Shown piece by piece: positions 26,642 to 36,584 of a stretch of DNA of 64,000 nucleotides (the first letter of the stretch is position 1; each line of letters opens with the position of its first letter). Made by a program: the position numbers and the translations under genes. This stretch comes from Ruegeria sp. HKCCD8929 (lineage in GTDB: Bacteria; Pseudomonadota; Alphaproteobacteria; Rhodobacterales; Rhodobacteraceae). The stretch spans positions 124,001-188,000 of the forward strand of contig NZ_WPZY01000002.1 of NCBI RefSeq assembly GCF_013031405.1, given 5' to 3'. The notes below the pieces were generated by a model. The model saw only the letters and a program-made list of their open reading frames with translations, had not been told where the DNA came from and did no database searches.

Positions 26642-27880
26642 ATGCCCGTACTCGTGATGAAATTCGGCGGCACCTCGGTCGCCAATCTCGACCGCATTCG
26701 CCGTGTGGCGAAACGCATCGGCGTGGAAGTGGCCAAGGGCTATGACGTGATCGTCATCGTCTCGGCCATGTCGGGCAAGACCAATGAGCTGGTCGGCTGG
26801 GTCGACGAAATCTCGCCGCTCTACGACGCGCGCGAATACGATGCGGTTGTCTCGTCGGGTGAAAACGTGACCGCCGGGCTGATGTCCCTGACCCTGCAGG
26901 AAATGGATATCCCCGCCCGCAGCTGGCAGGGCTGGCAGGTGCCGCTGATCACCAATGGCGCCCATTCCGCGGCCCGGATCGAAGAGATCCCGACCGAAAA
27001 CATCAACCAGAAATTCGGCGAAGGCATGCGCGTCGCCGTGGTGGCAGGCTTCCAGGGCATCAGCCCCGAAGGCCGCATCACGACGCTGGGCCGGGGCGGC
27101 TCGGACACCACCGCCGTCGCTTTTGCCGCCGCCTTCGGTGCCGAGCGCTGCGATATCTACACGGACGTGGACGGGGTCTACACCACCGACCCGCGCATCT
27201 GCGAAAAGGCGCGCAAGCTGGACAAGATCTCGTTCGAGGAAATGCTCGAACTGGCCTCGCTGGGGGCCAAGGTGCTGCAAACCCGCTCGGTCGAGCTGGC
27301 GATGCGCTACAAGGTGAAACTGCGCGTTCTCTCAAGCTTCGAGGAACAATCCGACGAGGCCGGCACGCTGGTCGTCGACGAGGAGGAAATCATGGAATCC
27401 AATGTAGTCTCCGGTGTGGCCTATTCCCGGGATGAGGCCAAGATGACAGTTCTGTCGGTGGCCGACCGCCCCGGCATCGCCGCCACCATCTTTACCACGC
27501 TCAGCGATGCGGGCGTGAACGTGGACATGATCGTGCAGAACATCTCGGACGAGGGCCGCACCGACATGACCTTTTCCTGCCCCACCGAACAGGTGGCGCG
27601 GGCGGAAAAGGCGCTGCTGGACATCAAGGCAGCGGGTGAACTGAACTATGCCGAACTGGTCGCCGACAACGATGTCTGCAAGGTCTCGGTGGTTGGTATC
27701 GGCATGCGCTCGCAATCCGGTGTGGCGGCCAAGATGTTCAAGGTACTCTCGGATGAGGGGATCAACATCAAGGTCATTACAACCTCCGAGATAAAGATTT
27801 CCGTTCTTGTGGACCGGAAATACATGGAACTTGCCGTTCAGGCGCTGCATGATGCGTTTGAACTGGACAAGGCGGCCTGA
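26642..27880 (+). CDS. lysC: Aspartate kinase
   Basis: LysC (412 aa) phosphorylates aspartate, the first step to lysine, threonine and methionine. The catalytic domain opens MPVLVMKFGGTSVANLDRIR and has GRGGSDTTAVAFAAAFGA. Two ACT domains lie at the C-terminus (SVADRPGIAATIFTTLSDAG and VGIGMRSQSGVAAKMFKVLS) and are the feedback-control sites. The length suits a class with a catalytic subunit only, without homoserine dehydrogenase. It is 46 bases ahead of ptsP, a common alphaproteobacterial order. Confidence 0.97.
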   Translation: MPVLVMKFGGTSVANLDRIRRVAKRIGVEVAKGYDVIVIVSAMSGKTNELVGWVDEISPLYDAREYDAVVSSGENVTAGLMSLTLQEMDIPARSWQGWQVPLITNGAHSAARIEEIPTENINQKFGEGMRVAVVAGFQGISPEGRITTLGRGGSDTTAVAFAAAFGAERCDIYTDVDGVYTTDPRICEKARKLDKISFEEMLELASLGAKVLQTRSVELAMRYKVKLRVLSSFEEQSDEAGTLVVDEEEIMESNVVSGVAYSRDEAKMTVLSVADRPGIAATIFTTLSDAGVNVDMIVQNISDEGRTDMTFSCPTEQVARAEKALLDIKAAGELNYAELVADNDVCKVSVVGIGMRSQSGVAAKMFKVLSDEGINIKVITTSEIKISVLVDRKYMELAVQALHDAFELDKAA

Positions 27881-27926
27881 TCATCCCCATCTCGGGCCCG
27901 CCTGACACCCAAAGGCTATAGGTCCC

Positions 27927-30170
27927 ATGGCGGATGGAACCGAATCGGAATCCCGCAAGCTGCTGCGGCGGCTGCGCGAGGAAATGGCCAGCGAGGCCGC
28001 TGGTCAGGAACGGCTGGACCGCATCACGCATCTGATCGCGGACAGCATGGCCTCCGAAGTGTGCTCGATCTACCTGTTCCGCGACAGCGAGACGCTGGAA
28101 CTGTGCGCCACCGAAGGGCTGGCGCCCGAGTCGGTGCATAAGACCCGGATGCGCATGGGCGAGGGGCTGGTGGGCCGCGTCGCCATGTACAGCAAGGTGA
28201 TCAACACGCCCGACGCGCCCTCGGCCAAGGGCTTCCGCTACATGCCCGAGACCGGGGAAGAGCGCTATTCCTCGTTTCTCGGCATTCCGATCCAGCGGCT
28301 GGGTGAAAAGCTGGGCGTGCTGGTGGTGCAGTCGCGCGAGGCGCGCGAGTTTTCCGCTGATGAGGTCTATGCGCTGGAAGTGGTCGCGATGGTGCTGGCA
28401 GAGATGGCTGAGCTGGGTGCCTTTGTGGGCGAGGGCGCGGCCCTGTCGCCCCTGCACCAGCAGTCGGTGGTGCTGACCGGCGGCCCGGCGCAGGAAGGGT
28501 CGGCCGAGGGCCATGTCTGGCTGCACGAGCCCCGCGTGGTCGTCACCAACCCCATCGCCGAAGACCCGCACACCGAATTGGAGCGGCTGAGCGAGGCGGT
28601 CGAGGAACTGCGCGTCGGCGTCGACAAGATGCTGGAAATGTCCCAGGACGGCGACAAGGAACAGCTGCAAGTCCTTGAAGCCTACCGGATGTTCGCCAAC
28701 TCCCGCGGCTGGATGCGGCGCATGGAAGAGGACATCTCCCGCGGGCTGAGCGCCGAGGCGGCGGTTGAGAAGGAACAGTCGCAGGCGCGCGCTCGGATGA
28801 GCCAGGTCTCGGACCCCTATCTGCGCGAACGGCTGGCGGATCTGGACGATCTCAGCAACCGGCTGCTGCGCATCCTGACCGGGCAGGGCAACAATATCGG
28901 CGCCGAACTGCCGCCCGATCCCATTCTTGTCGCGCGCAATATCGGCCCCGGCGATCTGCTGGAATATGGCCGGGCGCTCAAGGGGATCGTGCTCGAGGAA
29001 GGTTCGGTCGGCTCGCATGCCACCATCGTCGCCCGTGCGCTGGCGATCCCGCTGGTGGTCCATACCGGGCGGATCACCACCGAGGCGCTGAACGGCGATC
29101 ATATCCTTGTCGATGGCGATCAGGGCGTGGTGCATCTGCGGCCCGAGGACACCGTTGTCGGCGCCTTTCGCGACAAGATGGCGATGCAGGCCAAGGCGCA
29201 GGAACGCTACGCCTCGATCCGCGAAACCCTGACCGAAACGCGGGACGGTCACCGCATCAATCTGGTGATGAATGCGGGCCTGATGGCGGATTTGCCGTCG
29301 CTGGAAAGCTCGGGTGCCGAAGGAGTTGGCCTGTTCCGGACCGAGCTGCAATTCCTGATCCGCAACCAGATGCCGAAACGGCAGGAGCTGGTGGCGCAAT
29401 ATGCGCGGGTGCTGGATGCGGCCAAGGGCAAACGCGTGGTGTTTCGCACCCTGGATATCGGCTCGGACAAGGTGCTGCCCTACATGAAACACGTGGCCGA
29501 GCCGAACCCGGCGCTGGGCTGGCGCGCGATCCGGGTCGGTCTGGACAAGCGCGGCGTGATGCGGATGCAATTGCAGGCGCTGATCCGCGCCGCCAATGGC
29601 CGCCCGCTGACCATCATGTTCCCCTTCGTGGCGCAGGCCGAGGAATTCCACGCCGCCCGCTTCGAGGTCGACAAGACCATCGCCCGGGAAAAGCGTCTGG
29701 GTCACGCGTTGCCGGAAACGCTGGACGTGGGCGCGATGCTGGAAACGCCGTCGCTGGCCTTTGCCCCGCAGAAATTCTTTGACGAGGTGGGGTTCATCTC
29801 GGTGGGCGGCAATGACCTGAAACAATTCTTCTTTGCCGCCGACCGCGAAAACGAGCTGGTGCGCCGCCGTTATGACACGCTGAATGTCAGCTTCCTGACC
29901 TTCATCGAACGGATCGTCGAGCGTTGCAGTATCTCCGGCACCCCGCTCAGCTTCTGCGGCGAGGATGCCGGGCGCCCGGTCGAGGCTTTGTGTCTGGCCG
30001 CCATGGGGATGCGCACCCTGTCGATGCGGCCTGCCTCCATCGGTCCGGTCAAAAGCCTGCTGTTGCGCTCGGATCTGGGCGAGATCCGTAAGATCATCTC
30101 GGACGCCCGTCACCGGGGCGAGCAAAGCGTGCGCCCGGCGGTCATGGAGTGGCTGCGCAACCAGACCTGA
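27927..30170 (+). CDS. ptsP: Phosphoenolpyruvate-protein phosphotransferase PtsP (EI-Ntr)
   Basis: PtsP (747 aa) is the first enzyme of the nitrogen-type PTS, passing phosphate from PEP to NPr. A GAF domain at about residues 15-160 senses a small ligand, probably glutamine or a related signal. The PEP-utilising N domain and the phospho-histidine loop follow (GSVGSHATIVARALAIPLVV). The C-terminal PEP-binding barrel has GVGLFRTELQFL, RTLDIGSDK and SVGGNDLKQFFFAADREN. Domain order is complete. Confidence 0.96.
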   Translation: MADGTESESRKLLRRLREEMASEAAGQERLDRITHLIADSMASEVCSIYLFRDSETLELCATEGLAPESVHKTRMRMGEGLVGRVAMYSKVINTPDAPSAKGFRYMPETGEERYSSFLGIPIQRLGEKLGVLVVQSREAREFSADEVYALEVVAMVLAEMAELGAFVGEGAALSPLHQQSVVLTGGPAQEGSAEGHVWLHEPRVVVTNPIAEDPHTELERLSEAVEELRVGVDKMLEMSQDGDKEQLQVLEAYRMFANSRGWMRRMEEDISRGLSAEAAVEKEQSQARARMSQVSDPYLRERLADLDDLSNRLLRILTGQGNNIGAELPPDPILVARNIGPGDLLEYGRALKGIVLEEGSVGSHATIVARALAIPLVVHTGRITTEALNGDHILVDGDQGVVHLRPEDTVVGAFRDKMAMQAKAQERYASIRETLTETRDGHRINLVMNAGLMADLPSLESSGAEGVGLFRTELQFLIRNQMPKRQELVAQYARVLDAAKGKRVVFRTLDIGSDKVLPYMKHVAEPNPALGWRAIRVGLDKRGVMRMQLQALIRAANGRPLTIMFPFVAQAEEFHAARFEVDKTIAREKRLGHALPETLDVGAMLETPSLAFAPQKFFDEVGFISVGGNDLKQFFFAADRENELVRRRYDTLNVSFLTFIERIVERCSISGTPLSFCGEDAGRPVEALCLAAMGMRTLSMRPASIGPVKSLLLRSDLGEIRKIISDARHRGEQSVRPAVMEWLRNQT

Positions 30171-30202
30171 CGCTTGCCGCGGCGCAGCATTCAGCAGCAC
30201 AC

Positions 30203-30230
30203 TTGCGTTTTCGGCCAAGTCGTTTATGTA
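30203..30230 (+). promoter_or_regulatory. Possible sigma70 promoter of zwf operon
   Basis: TTGCGT (30203-30208) and TATGTA (30225-30230) are 16 bases apart, upstream of the palindromic operator. A start site near 30237 would place the operator just inside the transcript. Read by eye only. Confidence 0.4.
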
Positions 30231-30241
30231 GGGCGCCAGAT

Positions 30242-30261
30242 AAATGTTAGCGATAACATTT
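30242..30261. promoter_or_regulatory. LacI/GntR-type operator upstream of zwf
   Basis: AAATGTTAGCGATAACATTT has perfect 8-base arms around a 4-base centre and contains ATGTTA-N4-TAACAT, the form of LacI-family sugar-acid regulators. It lies 70 bases before zwf, directly after a possible -10 box, which suggests repression of the Entner-Doudoroff operon. The regulator gene is not in the window. Confidence 0.75.
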
Positions 30262-30330
30262 GAGCGTAGCAACTCCGCGCCCGGGCAGGTGTAAGCCTGA
30301 CCGGGACCCGAGCCCAAGAGGAGCCCCGCC

Positions 30331-31776
30331 ATGGTCTCACGCGTGATTCCGGTGGATCCGTTCGATCTCGTACTGTTCGGCGCGACAGGGGATCTGGCCC
30401 AACGCAAGATTCTGCCCGGGCTCTACCACCGGTTCGAGGTGGGGCAGATGCCCGAAGACGCCCGGATCATCGGCACCGCCCGGTCCGATATGGACGATGC
30501 GGCGTTCCGGGCCGTTGTACAAGACGGCATAAAGCAGTTCGCGCCCGAGTACAAAACGGACATTCTGGCCCGCTTCCTTGACTGCGTGGAATATATCCCG
30601 GTCGATGCGCTCGGCGATGCGGGCTGGCCGGAGTTGAAGAAAAAGCTGCGCCCCGACGCGGTGCGCGCCTTCTACCTGTCGGTCGGGCCGTCCCTGTTCT
30701 CCGGCATCGCACAGCGCCTGCATGACCACGGTCTTGCCACACCCGAAAGCCGCATCGTGGTCGAAAAGCCCTTTGGCCGCGATCTGGCCACGGCCAAGGC
30801 GCTGAACGCCGGGCTGCGCGCCTGTTTCGAAGAGCATCAGATCTACCGGATCGACCATTATCTGGGCAAGGAAACGGTCCAGAACCTTATGGCGCTGCGC
30901 TTTGCCAACTCGCTGTTCGAGCCGCTGTGGAACGCCACCCATGTCGATCACGTGCAGATCACCGTAGCCGAAAGCATCGGCGTGGACGGGCGCGGCGCCT
31001 ATTACGACCAGTCCGGCGCCATGCGGGACATGATCCAGAACCACCTTGTGCAGCTTCTGTGCCTGACCGCGATGGAGCCACCCTCGAAATTCACGCCCAA
31101 CTCGGTTCGCGACGAAAAGGTCAAGGTGATCGAGGCGCTGGAACCGGTGGAGCAACAAGACATCGCACGCGGGCAATACAAGCCCCAGAACGGCGAAGAC
31201 GGCTATCTCGATCACGTCGGCGATCCGAACAGCCGCACCGAGAGCTACATTGCGCTCAAGGTCCATGTCGGCAACTGGCGCTGGGCCGGGGTGCCGTTCT
31301 ACTTGCGCACGGGGAAACGGCTGCGCGCCCGCGAATCCGAGATCGCCGTGGTGTTCCGCGACCCGCCGCACACTATCTTTCCCAATGTGGGGCATCTGCG
31401 CGGCAACGTGTTGGTGATCCGCCTGCAACCGGATGAGGGGATCACCCTGCGCACCACGATCAAGGACCCGGGGCCGGGCGGTTTCCGTCTGGCGGACGTA
31501 TCGCTGGACATGAGCTTTGCCGAGGCGCTGGGCGCCGATGTGCGGCCGCAGGATGCCTATGAGCGGCTGGTGATGGACGTGATCCGCGGCGACCAGACGC
31601 TCTTCATGCGCGGGGACGAGGCCGAGGCCGCATGGGCCTGGGTCGATCCGATCATTCAGGGCTGGGAAGGCGGCCGCGACCGGCCCGCGCCTTATGACCC
31701 GGGCAGTTCCGGACCCGAGGATGCACTGATGCTAATGCATCGCGACGGGCGGCGCTGGCGCCAGATTGGGGGTTGA
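30331..31776 (+). CDS. zwf: Glucose-6-phosphate 1-dehydrogenase
   Basis: Zwf (481 aa) oxidises glucose-6-phosphate to 6-phosphogluconolactone with NAD(P). The dinucleotide fold [18 protein letters not shown], the catalytic [13 protein letters not shown] with its His and Lys, and a normal C-terminal domain are present. AGGAG precedes the ATG. It heads zwf-edd-eda; the operon has no 6-phosphogluconolactonase gene, which must be elsewhere or supplied by spontaneous hydrolysis. Confidence 0.97.
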   Translation: MVSRVIPVDPFDLVLFGATGDLAQRKILPGLYHRFEVGQMPEDARIIGTARSDMDDAAFRAVVQDGIKQFAPEYKTDILARFLDCVEYIPVDALGDAGWPELKKKLRPDAVRAFYLSVGPSLFSGIAQRLHDHGLATPESRIVVEKPFGRDLATAKALNAGLRACFEEHQIYRIDHYLGKETVQNLMALRFANSLFEPLWNATHVDHVQITVAESIGVDGRGAYYDQSGAMRDMIQNHLVQLLCLTAMEPPSKFTPNSVRDEKVKVIEALEPVEQQDIARGQYKPQNGEDGYLDHVGDPNSRTESYIALKVHVGNWRWAGVPFYLRTGKRLRARESEIAVVFRDPPHTIFPNVGHLRGNVLVIRLQPDEGITLRTTIKDPGPGGFRLADVSLDMSFAEALGADVRPQDAYERLVMDVIRGDQTLFMRGDEAEAAWAWVDPIIQGWEGGRDRPAPYDPGSSGPEDALMLMHRDGRRWRQIGG

Positions 31777-31777
31777 G

Positions 31778-33583
31778 ATGGTTCATCAGGTACTTGTTGA
31801 CGTCACTGAACGCATTATCGAGCGCAGCGCGGCAGAGCGCGGCGCGTATCTTGAGCGGATGGCACAGGCCCGTTCCGCGGGCCCGGCACGGGCGCATCTG
31901 TCCTGCAGCGGGCAGGCGCATGCCTATGCCGGGGCTGGGCCCGATCAGGAAAAGCTGGCCATCGGCAGCGCCGGGCATTTGGGCATCGTGACCAGCTACA
32001 ACGACATGCTCTCGGCCCACCAACCGTTCGAACGCTACCCAGAACTGATCCGTCAGGCGGCCCGCGCCGCGGGAGGCACGGCGCAGGTGGCGGGCGGGGT
32101 TCCCGCAATGTGTGACGGAGTCACGCAGGGTGCGGCGGGGATGGAGCTGTCGCTCTTCTCGCGCGACGTGATCGCGATGGCCGCAGGCGTGGCGCTCAGC
32201 CACAACACCTTTGACGCCGCCGTCTTTCTGGGCGTCTGTGACAAGATCGTGCCGGGTCTGGTGATCGCCGCGCAGGTCTTCGGGCATCTGCCGACCGTCT
32301 TCCTGCCCGCCGGACCGATGACCAGCGGGCTGGCCAATGACGAAAAGGCCAAGGTCCGCCAGCAATTCGCCGCAGGGGAATGCGGGCGCCCGGAACTGAT
32401 GGCCGCCGAGATGGCCGCCTATCATGGCCCCGGCACCTGCACCTTCTATGGCACCGCCAACACCAACCAAATGCTGATGGAGTTCATGGGCCTGCACCTG
32501 CCGGGCTCGAGCTTTGTGACCCCGAACACGCCCCTGCGCGACGCGCTGACCGAAGAGGGCGCCCGCCGCGCCCTGTCGCTCAGCGCGCTGGGCAATCATT
32601 ATACGCCGGTTTGCGATGTGCTCGACGAAAAGGCCTTTGTGAACGGTATTGTCGGGCTGATGGCCACCGGTGGCTCCACCAACCTGCTGATCCACCTGAT
32701 CGCGATGGCGCGGGCGGGGGGGATCGTGCTGGACTGGCAGGACTTTTCCGAGGTCTCCGCCGTGGTGCCTCTGGTCGCGCGGGTCTATCCCAACGGGCTG
32801 GCAGATGTGAACCATTTCCACGCCGCAGGCGGCCTCGGCTACTCCATCGCCACGTTGCTGGAGGAGGGGCTTTTGCATCCCGACACCCAAACGGTGGCGG
32901 GGCAGGGGCTGGCCCACTACACGCAGGAACCCAAGATCAAGGATGGCGCGCTGGTCTGGGAAGATGGCGCAGGCCACAGCCTCAACGACAAGATCCTGCG
33001 TCCGGCCTCGGACCCGTTCCAGCCGACCGGAGGGCTGTCGCGCCTGACCGGATCGCTGGGCACGGCGGTGATGAAGGTCTCGGCGGTGGCGCCCGAGCAT
33101 CGGCAGGTGGAGGCGCCGGTACGCGTGTTCCACGATCAGGATGAGGTCAAGGCCGCGTTCAAGGCGGGCGAGCTGACTGGCGATGTGATCGTGGTGGTCC
33201 GCTTCCAGGGTCCCAAGGCCAATGGCATGCCCGAGCTGCACTCGCTGACCCCCATCCTGTCGATCCTGCAGGGCAAGGGGCAGAAGGTGGCGCTGGTCAC
33301 TGACGGGCGCATGTCGGGCGCGTCAGGCAAGGTGCCCGCCGCGATCCATGTCTGCCCCGAAGCGCTGGACGGCGGCCCGATCGCCTATCTGCGGGACGGC
33401 GATCTGGTGCGGGTGGATGCGGTGAACGGTGATCTCGAGATCCTGACCGACGGCGTGCTGGACAGTGTGCCAGCGCAGGCCGATCTGTCGGGCAATCACT
33501 ATGGCGTCGGGCGCGAGCTTTTCGCCACATTCCGGGCGGCCGTTGGATCGGCCGATGCCGGCGCAAGCGTGTTTGGAGGCTGA
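31778..33583 (+). CDS. edd: Phosphogluconate dehydratase
   Basis: Edd (601 aa) dehydrates 6-phosphogluconate to KDPG. It is an iron-sulfur dehydratase of the IlvD/Edd family: [21 protein letters not shown] and GTANTNQ hold cluster or substrate residues, and [17 protein letters not shown] lies near the C-terminus. ATG at 31778 is one base after the zwf stop and gives the family's N-terminus better than an upstream in-frame codon. It is 3 bases from eda. Confidence 0.96.
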   Translation: MVHQVLVDVTERIIERSAAERGAYLERMAQARSAGPARAHLSCSGQAHAYAGAGPDQEKLAIGSAGHLGIVTSYNDMLSAHQPFERYPELIRQAARAAGGTAQVAGGVPAMCDGVTQGAAGMELSLFSRDVIAMAAGVALSHNTFDAAVFLGVCDKIVPGLVIAAQVFGHLPTVFLPAGPMTSGLANDEKAKVRQQFAAGECGRPELMAAEMAAYHGPGTCTFYGTANTNQMLMEFMGLHLPGSSFVTPNTPLRDALTEEGARRALSLSALGNHYTPVCDVLDEKAFVNGIVGLMATGGSTNLLIHLIAMARAGGIVLDWQDFSEVSAVVPLVARVYPNGLADVNHFHAAGGLGYSIATLLEEGLLHPDTQTVAGQGLAHYTQEPKIKDGALVWEDGAGHSLNDKILRPASDPFQPTGGLSRLTGSLGTAVMKVSAVAPEHRQVEAPVRVFHDQDEVKAAFKAGELTGDVIVVVRFQGPKANGMPELHSLTPILSILQGKGQKVALVTDGRMSGASGKVPAAIHVCPEALDGGPIAYLRDGDLVRVDAVNGDLEILTDGVLDSVPAQADLSGNHYGVGRELFATFRAAVGSADAGASVFGG

Positions 33584-33586
33584 GAC

Positions 33587-34222
33587 ATGACATCGAATTC
33601 CGCGCGGGCGCGCGACATCTGCGGGCTGGCCCCGATCGTTCCGGTACTGGTGATCGAGGACGCCGCACAGGCCCGCCCGCTGGCCGAAGCGCTGGTGGCC
33701 GGCGGTCTGCCCGCGCTTGAGGTGACCCTGCGAACTCCGGCGGCATTGGATGCGATCCGCGCCATGGCCGAGGTGCCGGGCGGGGTTGTAGGCGCGGGCA
33801 CGCTGGTTACGCCCGACGACGTGCGAGCGGCCAAGGAAGCCGGAGCGCAGTTCGGTGTGTCTCCAGGTGCGACCGATGCGTTGATCGCGGCCTGCGAAGC
33901 CGAAGACCTGCCACTTCTTCCCGGTGCCGCCACCGCCAGCGAGGCGATGCAGCTGCTGGCACGCGGCTATGACATGCTCAAGTTCTTCCCTGCCGAGGCT
34001 TCGGGCGGTGCTCCTGCCCTCAAGGCTATCGGTGCGCCCCTGCCGCAGATTTCGTTCTGCCCCACCGGCGGTGTGTCCCCAGCCAACGCACAAGACTACC
34101 TGTCGCTGCTGAATGTCGTCTGCGCCGGAGGCAGCTGGGTGGCGCCAAAGGACAAGGTGCAGTCCGGCGATTGGGCCGGAATCGAAGCGCTGGCGCGCGA
34201 GGCTGCAACACTGGCGCGGTGA
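33587..34222 (+). CDS. eda: KDPG aldolase (2-dehydro-3-deoxyphosphogluconate aldolase)
   Basis: Eda (211 aa) splits KDPG to pyruvate and glyceraldehyde-3-phosphate, the last step of the Entner-Doudoroff route. The general-base Glu is in LEVTLRTPAAL and the Schiff-base Lys in MLKFFPAEASGG. The phosphate-binding CPTGGVSPANAQDYL is intact. It ends the operon and is followed by an unusual inverted-repeat element rather than a simple T-run terminator. Confidence 0.96.
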   Translation: MTSNSARARDICGLAPIVPVLVIEDAAQARPLAEALVAGGLPALEVTLRTPAALDAIRAMAEVPGGVVGAGTLVTPDDVRAAKEAGAQFGVSPGATDALIAACEAEDLPLLPGAATASEAMQLLARGYDMLKFFPAEASGGAPALKAIGAPLPQISFCPTGGVSPANAQDYLSLLNVVCAGGSWVAPKDKVQSGDWAGIEALAREAATLAR

Positions 34223-34284
34223 GCGCCGCGGGGTTCCGCTCATCGCTCTTCTCGTGGTCCGGAATCAAGGCACGTAGTGCCGCC

Positions 34285-34415
34285 GGGCCGCGCCCTCCCT
34301 CCCCTTTGGGAGGGCGCACTGGCAACGTTGTGCGCAGATCGGACGTCGTCGGGACTTTTGAGATAAACTGCTTATTTTGTACGTTGTGGCGCCCACCCGA
34401 GGGAGGGCGCGGCCC
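34285..34415. repeat. 131-bp element with perfect 17-bp terminal inverted repeats (MITE-like)
   Basis: GGGCCGCGCCCTCCCTC at 34285-34301 is exactly complementary to 34399-34415. Each end also folds on its own: GCGCCCTCCC/GGGAGGGCGC at 34290-34317, and GCGCCC...GGGCGC at 34389-34410. The 70 bases between are AT-richer (for example GATAAACTGCTTATTTTGTA) and non-coding. It fills the spacer between eda and the convergent ABC transporter gene. No target duplication is obvious. Confidence 0.65.
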
Positions 34416-34441
34416 TCTGTTGGGCTCACGAGGTCTCGCGC

Positions 34442-36310
34442 CTAAGCGGATTTGTTCCCGATCATCCGGGTCACGACCCGCCGCAGCCATCCTTGCTGCT
34501 GAGTTTCCGTCTGGATCGGCTGTGGTGCCAGTGCGGCCATGCCCTGCGGGTCCACAACGGTCAGCCCATCCTGGAATTGCAGCCGGTAGAGATCGGAATA
34601 GATCCCACCACGCGACAGCAGCTCGTCATGGGTGCCTTCGTCCACGACCTGTCCGCGATCCATCACAACGATCTTGTCCGCGTTGCGAATGGTCGACAGC
34701 CGGTGCGCGATCACGATCGTCGTGCGCCCGCCCGAGAGCCGGTCCAGCGCCGCCTGCACCACCTTCTCGGACTGGGCGTCCAGCGCTGACGTGGCCTCAT
34801 CCAGCAACAGGATCGGCGTATCGCGCAGCAGCGCGCGGGCAATCACCACCCGCTGCCGCTGACCGCCCGACAGGGCCGAGCCGCGCGGGCCGACCAGCGT
34901 ATCGAGCCCGTTTTCGAGCTTGAGCAAAAAATCCGAGACATGCGCGGCCTCAAGCACCTTTTGCAGCTCAGCATCCGAGACATCGCTTCGGCCCAGCAGG
35001 ATGTTTTCGCGCAGGGTTTCGTCAAACAGCAGCGCCTCCTGCGTGACCACCGAGAACAGGTTGCGCAGATCGGGAAGGGCCATGTCTCGCACGGCCACGC
35101 CATTGACCTCGACACTGCCCTCCTGCGGGTCGACCAGCCGGGTCAGAAGGTTGAAGATCGTCGACTTCCCCGCCCCCGAGGCACCCACCAGCGCCGTGGT
35201 CTGGCCCGGCGCGGCGGTCAGCGTCAGGCCCCGCAGAACCTGAGCATCGCCATAGTCCAGCCGGACGTCGCGTAGATGGATACTCGGCAGGCCATCGGGT
35301 GCCGAAACAGGTTTTTCTGGCGATTGCAGCAGGATGGGGGCATCCAAAAGCTCCTTGATCCGCTCCATCGCCGCCGCGGCCACCTGCCAGGTGCCCGACA
35401 CTGAGGCCAGCCGCCGCATCGGGTCGAAGGCCAGGCCGATGGCGGTGAAAAAGCTCATGAACTGGCCGACGGTCTTTTCCCCCGCAATTATCTCGGCGCC
35501 GCCATAGAGCAGCACACCCATGAAGCCCAGGCCTGCCATCACATCGATCAGCCCAGTGATCGATGCTGTCCCGAACGAGGCGCGCACCTCGGATCGGACA
35601 AATCCATCCACGTGGCCTTTGAATCGATCCGCTTGGTACTTCTCCAGATTGTTCAGCTTGATCGGCACGATGCCGTGAAAAATCTCGTCCAGCCGGGTCG
35701 CCAGCGTGGCCCCCAGATCGCGGGCTATGGCGGCCTTCTTGCGCACATACCGCTGTGCCGCACCGATGGGCAGGAACATCAGCGGCACGCCGACCAGCAT
35801 GATCGCGGTCCAGACCCAGTCCACATTCACCGCGACACCGATCAACACGACGAGCGAGACAAGATCCTTGCCCGCCCCGGTTATGATCACCTGCCAGACA
35901 TGGTTCACCGCCCCCACATCCGACTGTACCCGCTGGATCAGAAAGCCGGGCGGGTGGGTCTGGTGGAACGAAGTATCCTGCCGGATCAGACGCCCCAGCA
36001 GGTCCATGCGCAGATGCGCCTGCGTCTCTTGCGAAATCCGTGACAACAACACCTTCTGACAGACGCCCGCCAGACCGCGGACTGAGAAGATGACAAAGAA
36101 GGCAACACTCACCCAGCCGAGCGCAGAAGAGTTCCCGTTGACGAAGATCTCGTCGAACATCGGCTGCATCATGTAGCTGATTGCGCCGACCATCGAGCCT
36201 TCGATCACCATGAACAAGAGTGCGATCGCCAGCAATCCCATCCGCATGCGCAGATAGTTGCGCCAGAGCCAGCCCATCAACTCGGCTGAGGATTTGGGTT
36301 TGGTGCTCAT
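34442..36310 (-). CDS. MsbA-like ABC transporter, fused permease and ATPase
   Basis: A 622-aa half-transporter exporter. The membrane domain of six helices spans about residues 20-320. The ATPase domain follows with Walker A GASGAGKST, signature LSGGQRQRV and Walker B ILLLDEATSALDAQ. Organisation and length fit lipid A or phospholipid flippases of the MsbA group, but multidrug exporters look alike. It is transcribed alone, convergent with eda. Confidence 0.9.
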   Translation of the reverse strand: MSTKPKSSAELMGWLWRNYLRMRMGLLAIALLFMVIEGSMVGAISYMMQPMFDEIFVNGNSSALGWVSVAFFVIFSVRGLAGVCQKVLLSRISQETQAHLRMDLLGRLIRQDTSFHQTHPPGFLIQRVQSDVGAVNHVWQVIITGAGKDLVSLVVLIGVAVNVDWVWTAIMLVGVPLMFLPIGAAQRYVRKKAAIARDLGATLATRLDEIFHGIVPIKLNNLEKYQADRFKGHVDGFVRSEVRASFGTASITGLIDVMAGLGFMGVLLYGGAEIIAGEKTVGQFMSFFTAIGLAFDPMRRLASVSGTWQVAAAAMERIKELLDAPILLQSPEKPVSAPDGLPSIHLRDVRLDYGDAQVLRGLTLTAAPGQTTALVGASGAGKSTIFNLLTRLVDPQEGSVEVNGVAVRDMALPDLRNLFSVVTQEALLFDETLRENILLGRSDVSDAELQKVLEAAHVSDFLLKLENGLDTLVGPRGSALSGGQRQRVVIARALLRDTPILLLDEATSALDAQSEKVVQAALDRLSGGRTTIVIAHRLSTIRNADKIVVMDRGQVVDEGTHDELLSRGGIYSDLYRLQFQDGLTVVDPQGMAALAPQPIQTETQQQGWLRRVVTRMIGNKSA

Positions 36311-36584
36311 AGGGCAGCTTTCATGTGGGGGAGAAGGGACAGATCATATGTCATGGCCGGCCCATTTAAGCAGGTCAGGGGGTTGGTGCAAGCTTCGGGG
36401 TGTTTTTCGCTGGCGGTGCCTGAGCTTATGACGCCGCCGACCGGGCGTGCAGCGCTGGCGGGCACAGCGTAGCGCGCAGCCGAACGTATACGCTGACCAC
36501 CGGCTTTCGGAGTGGCGGTCAAGGCGGATTGACGCCATCTGCACTGCCGCTAGGTTGAGCGGATATGTTTGACGGACGGAATTC

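Noticed and set aside
36311..36584. Small gene in the ABC transporter-aminotransferase spacer
   Set aside because: Short frames here lack a ribosome-binding site and any recognisable sequence. The spacer must hold two divergent promoters.
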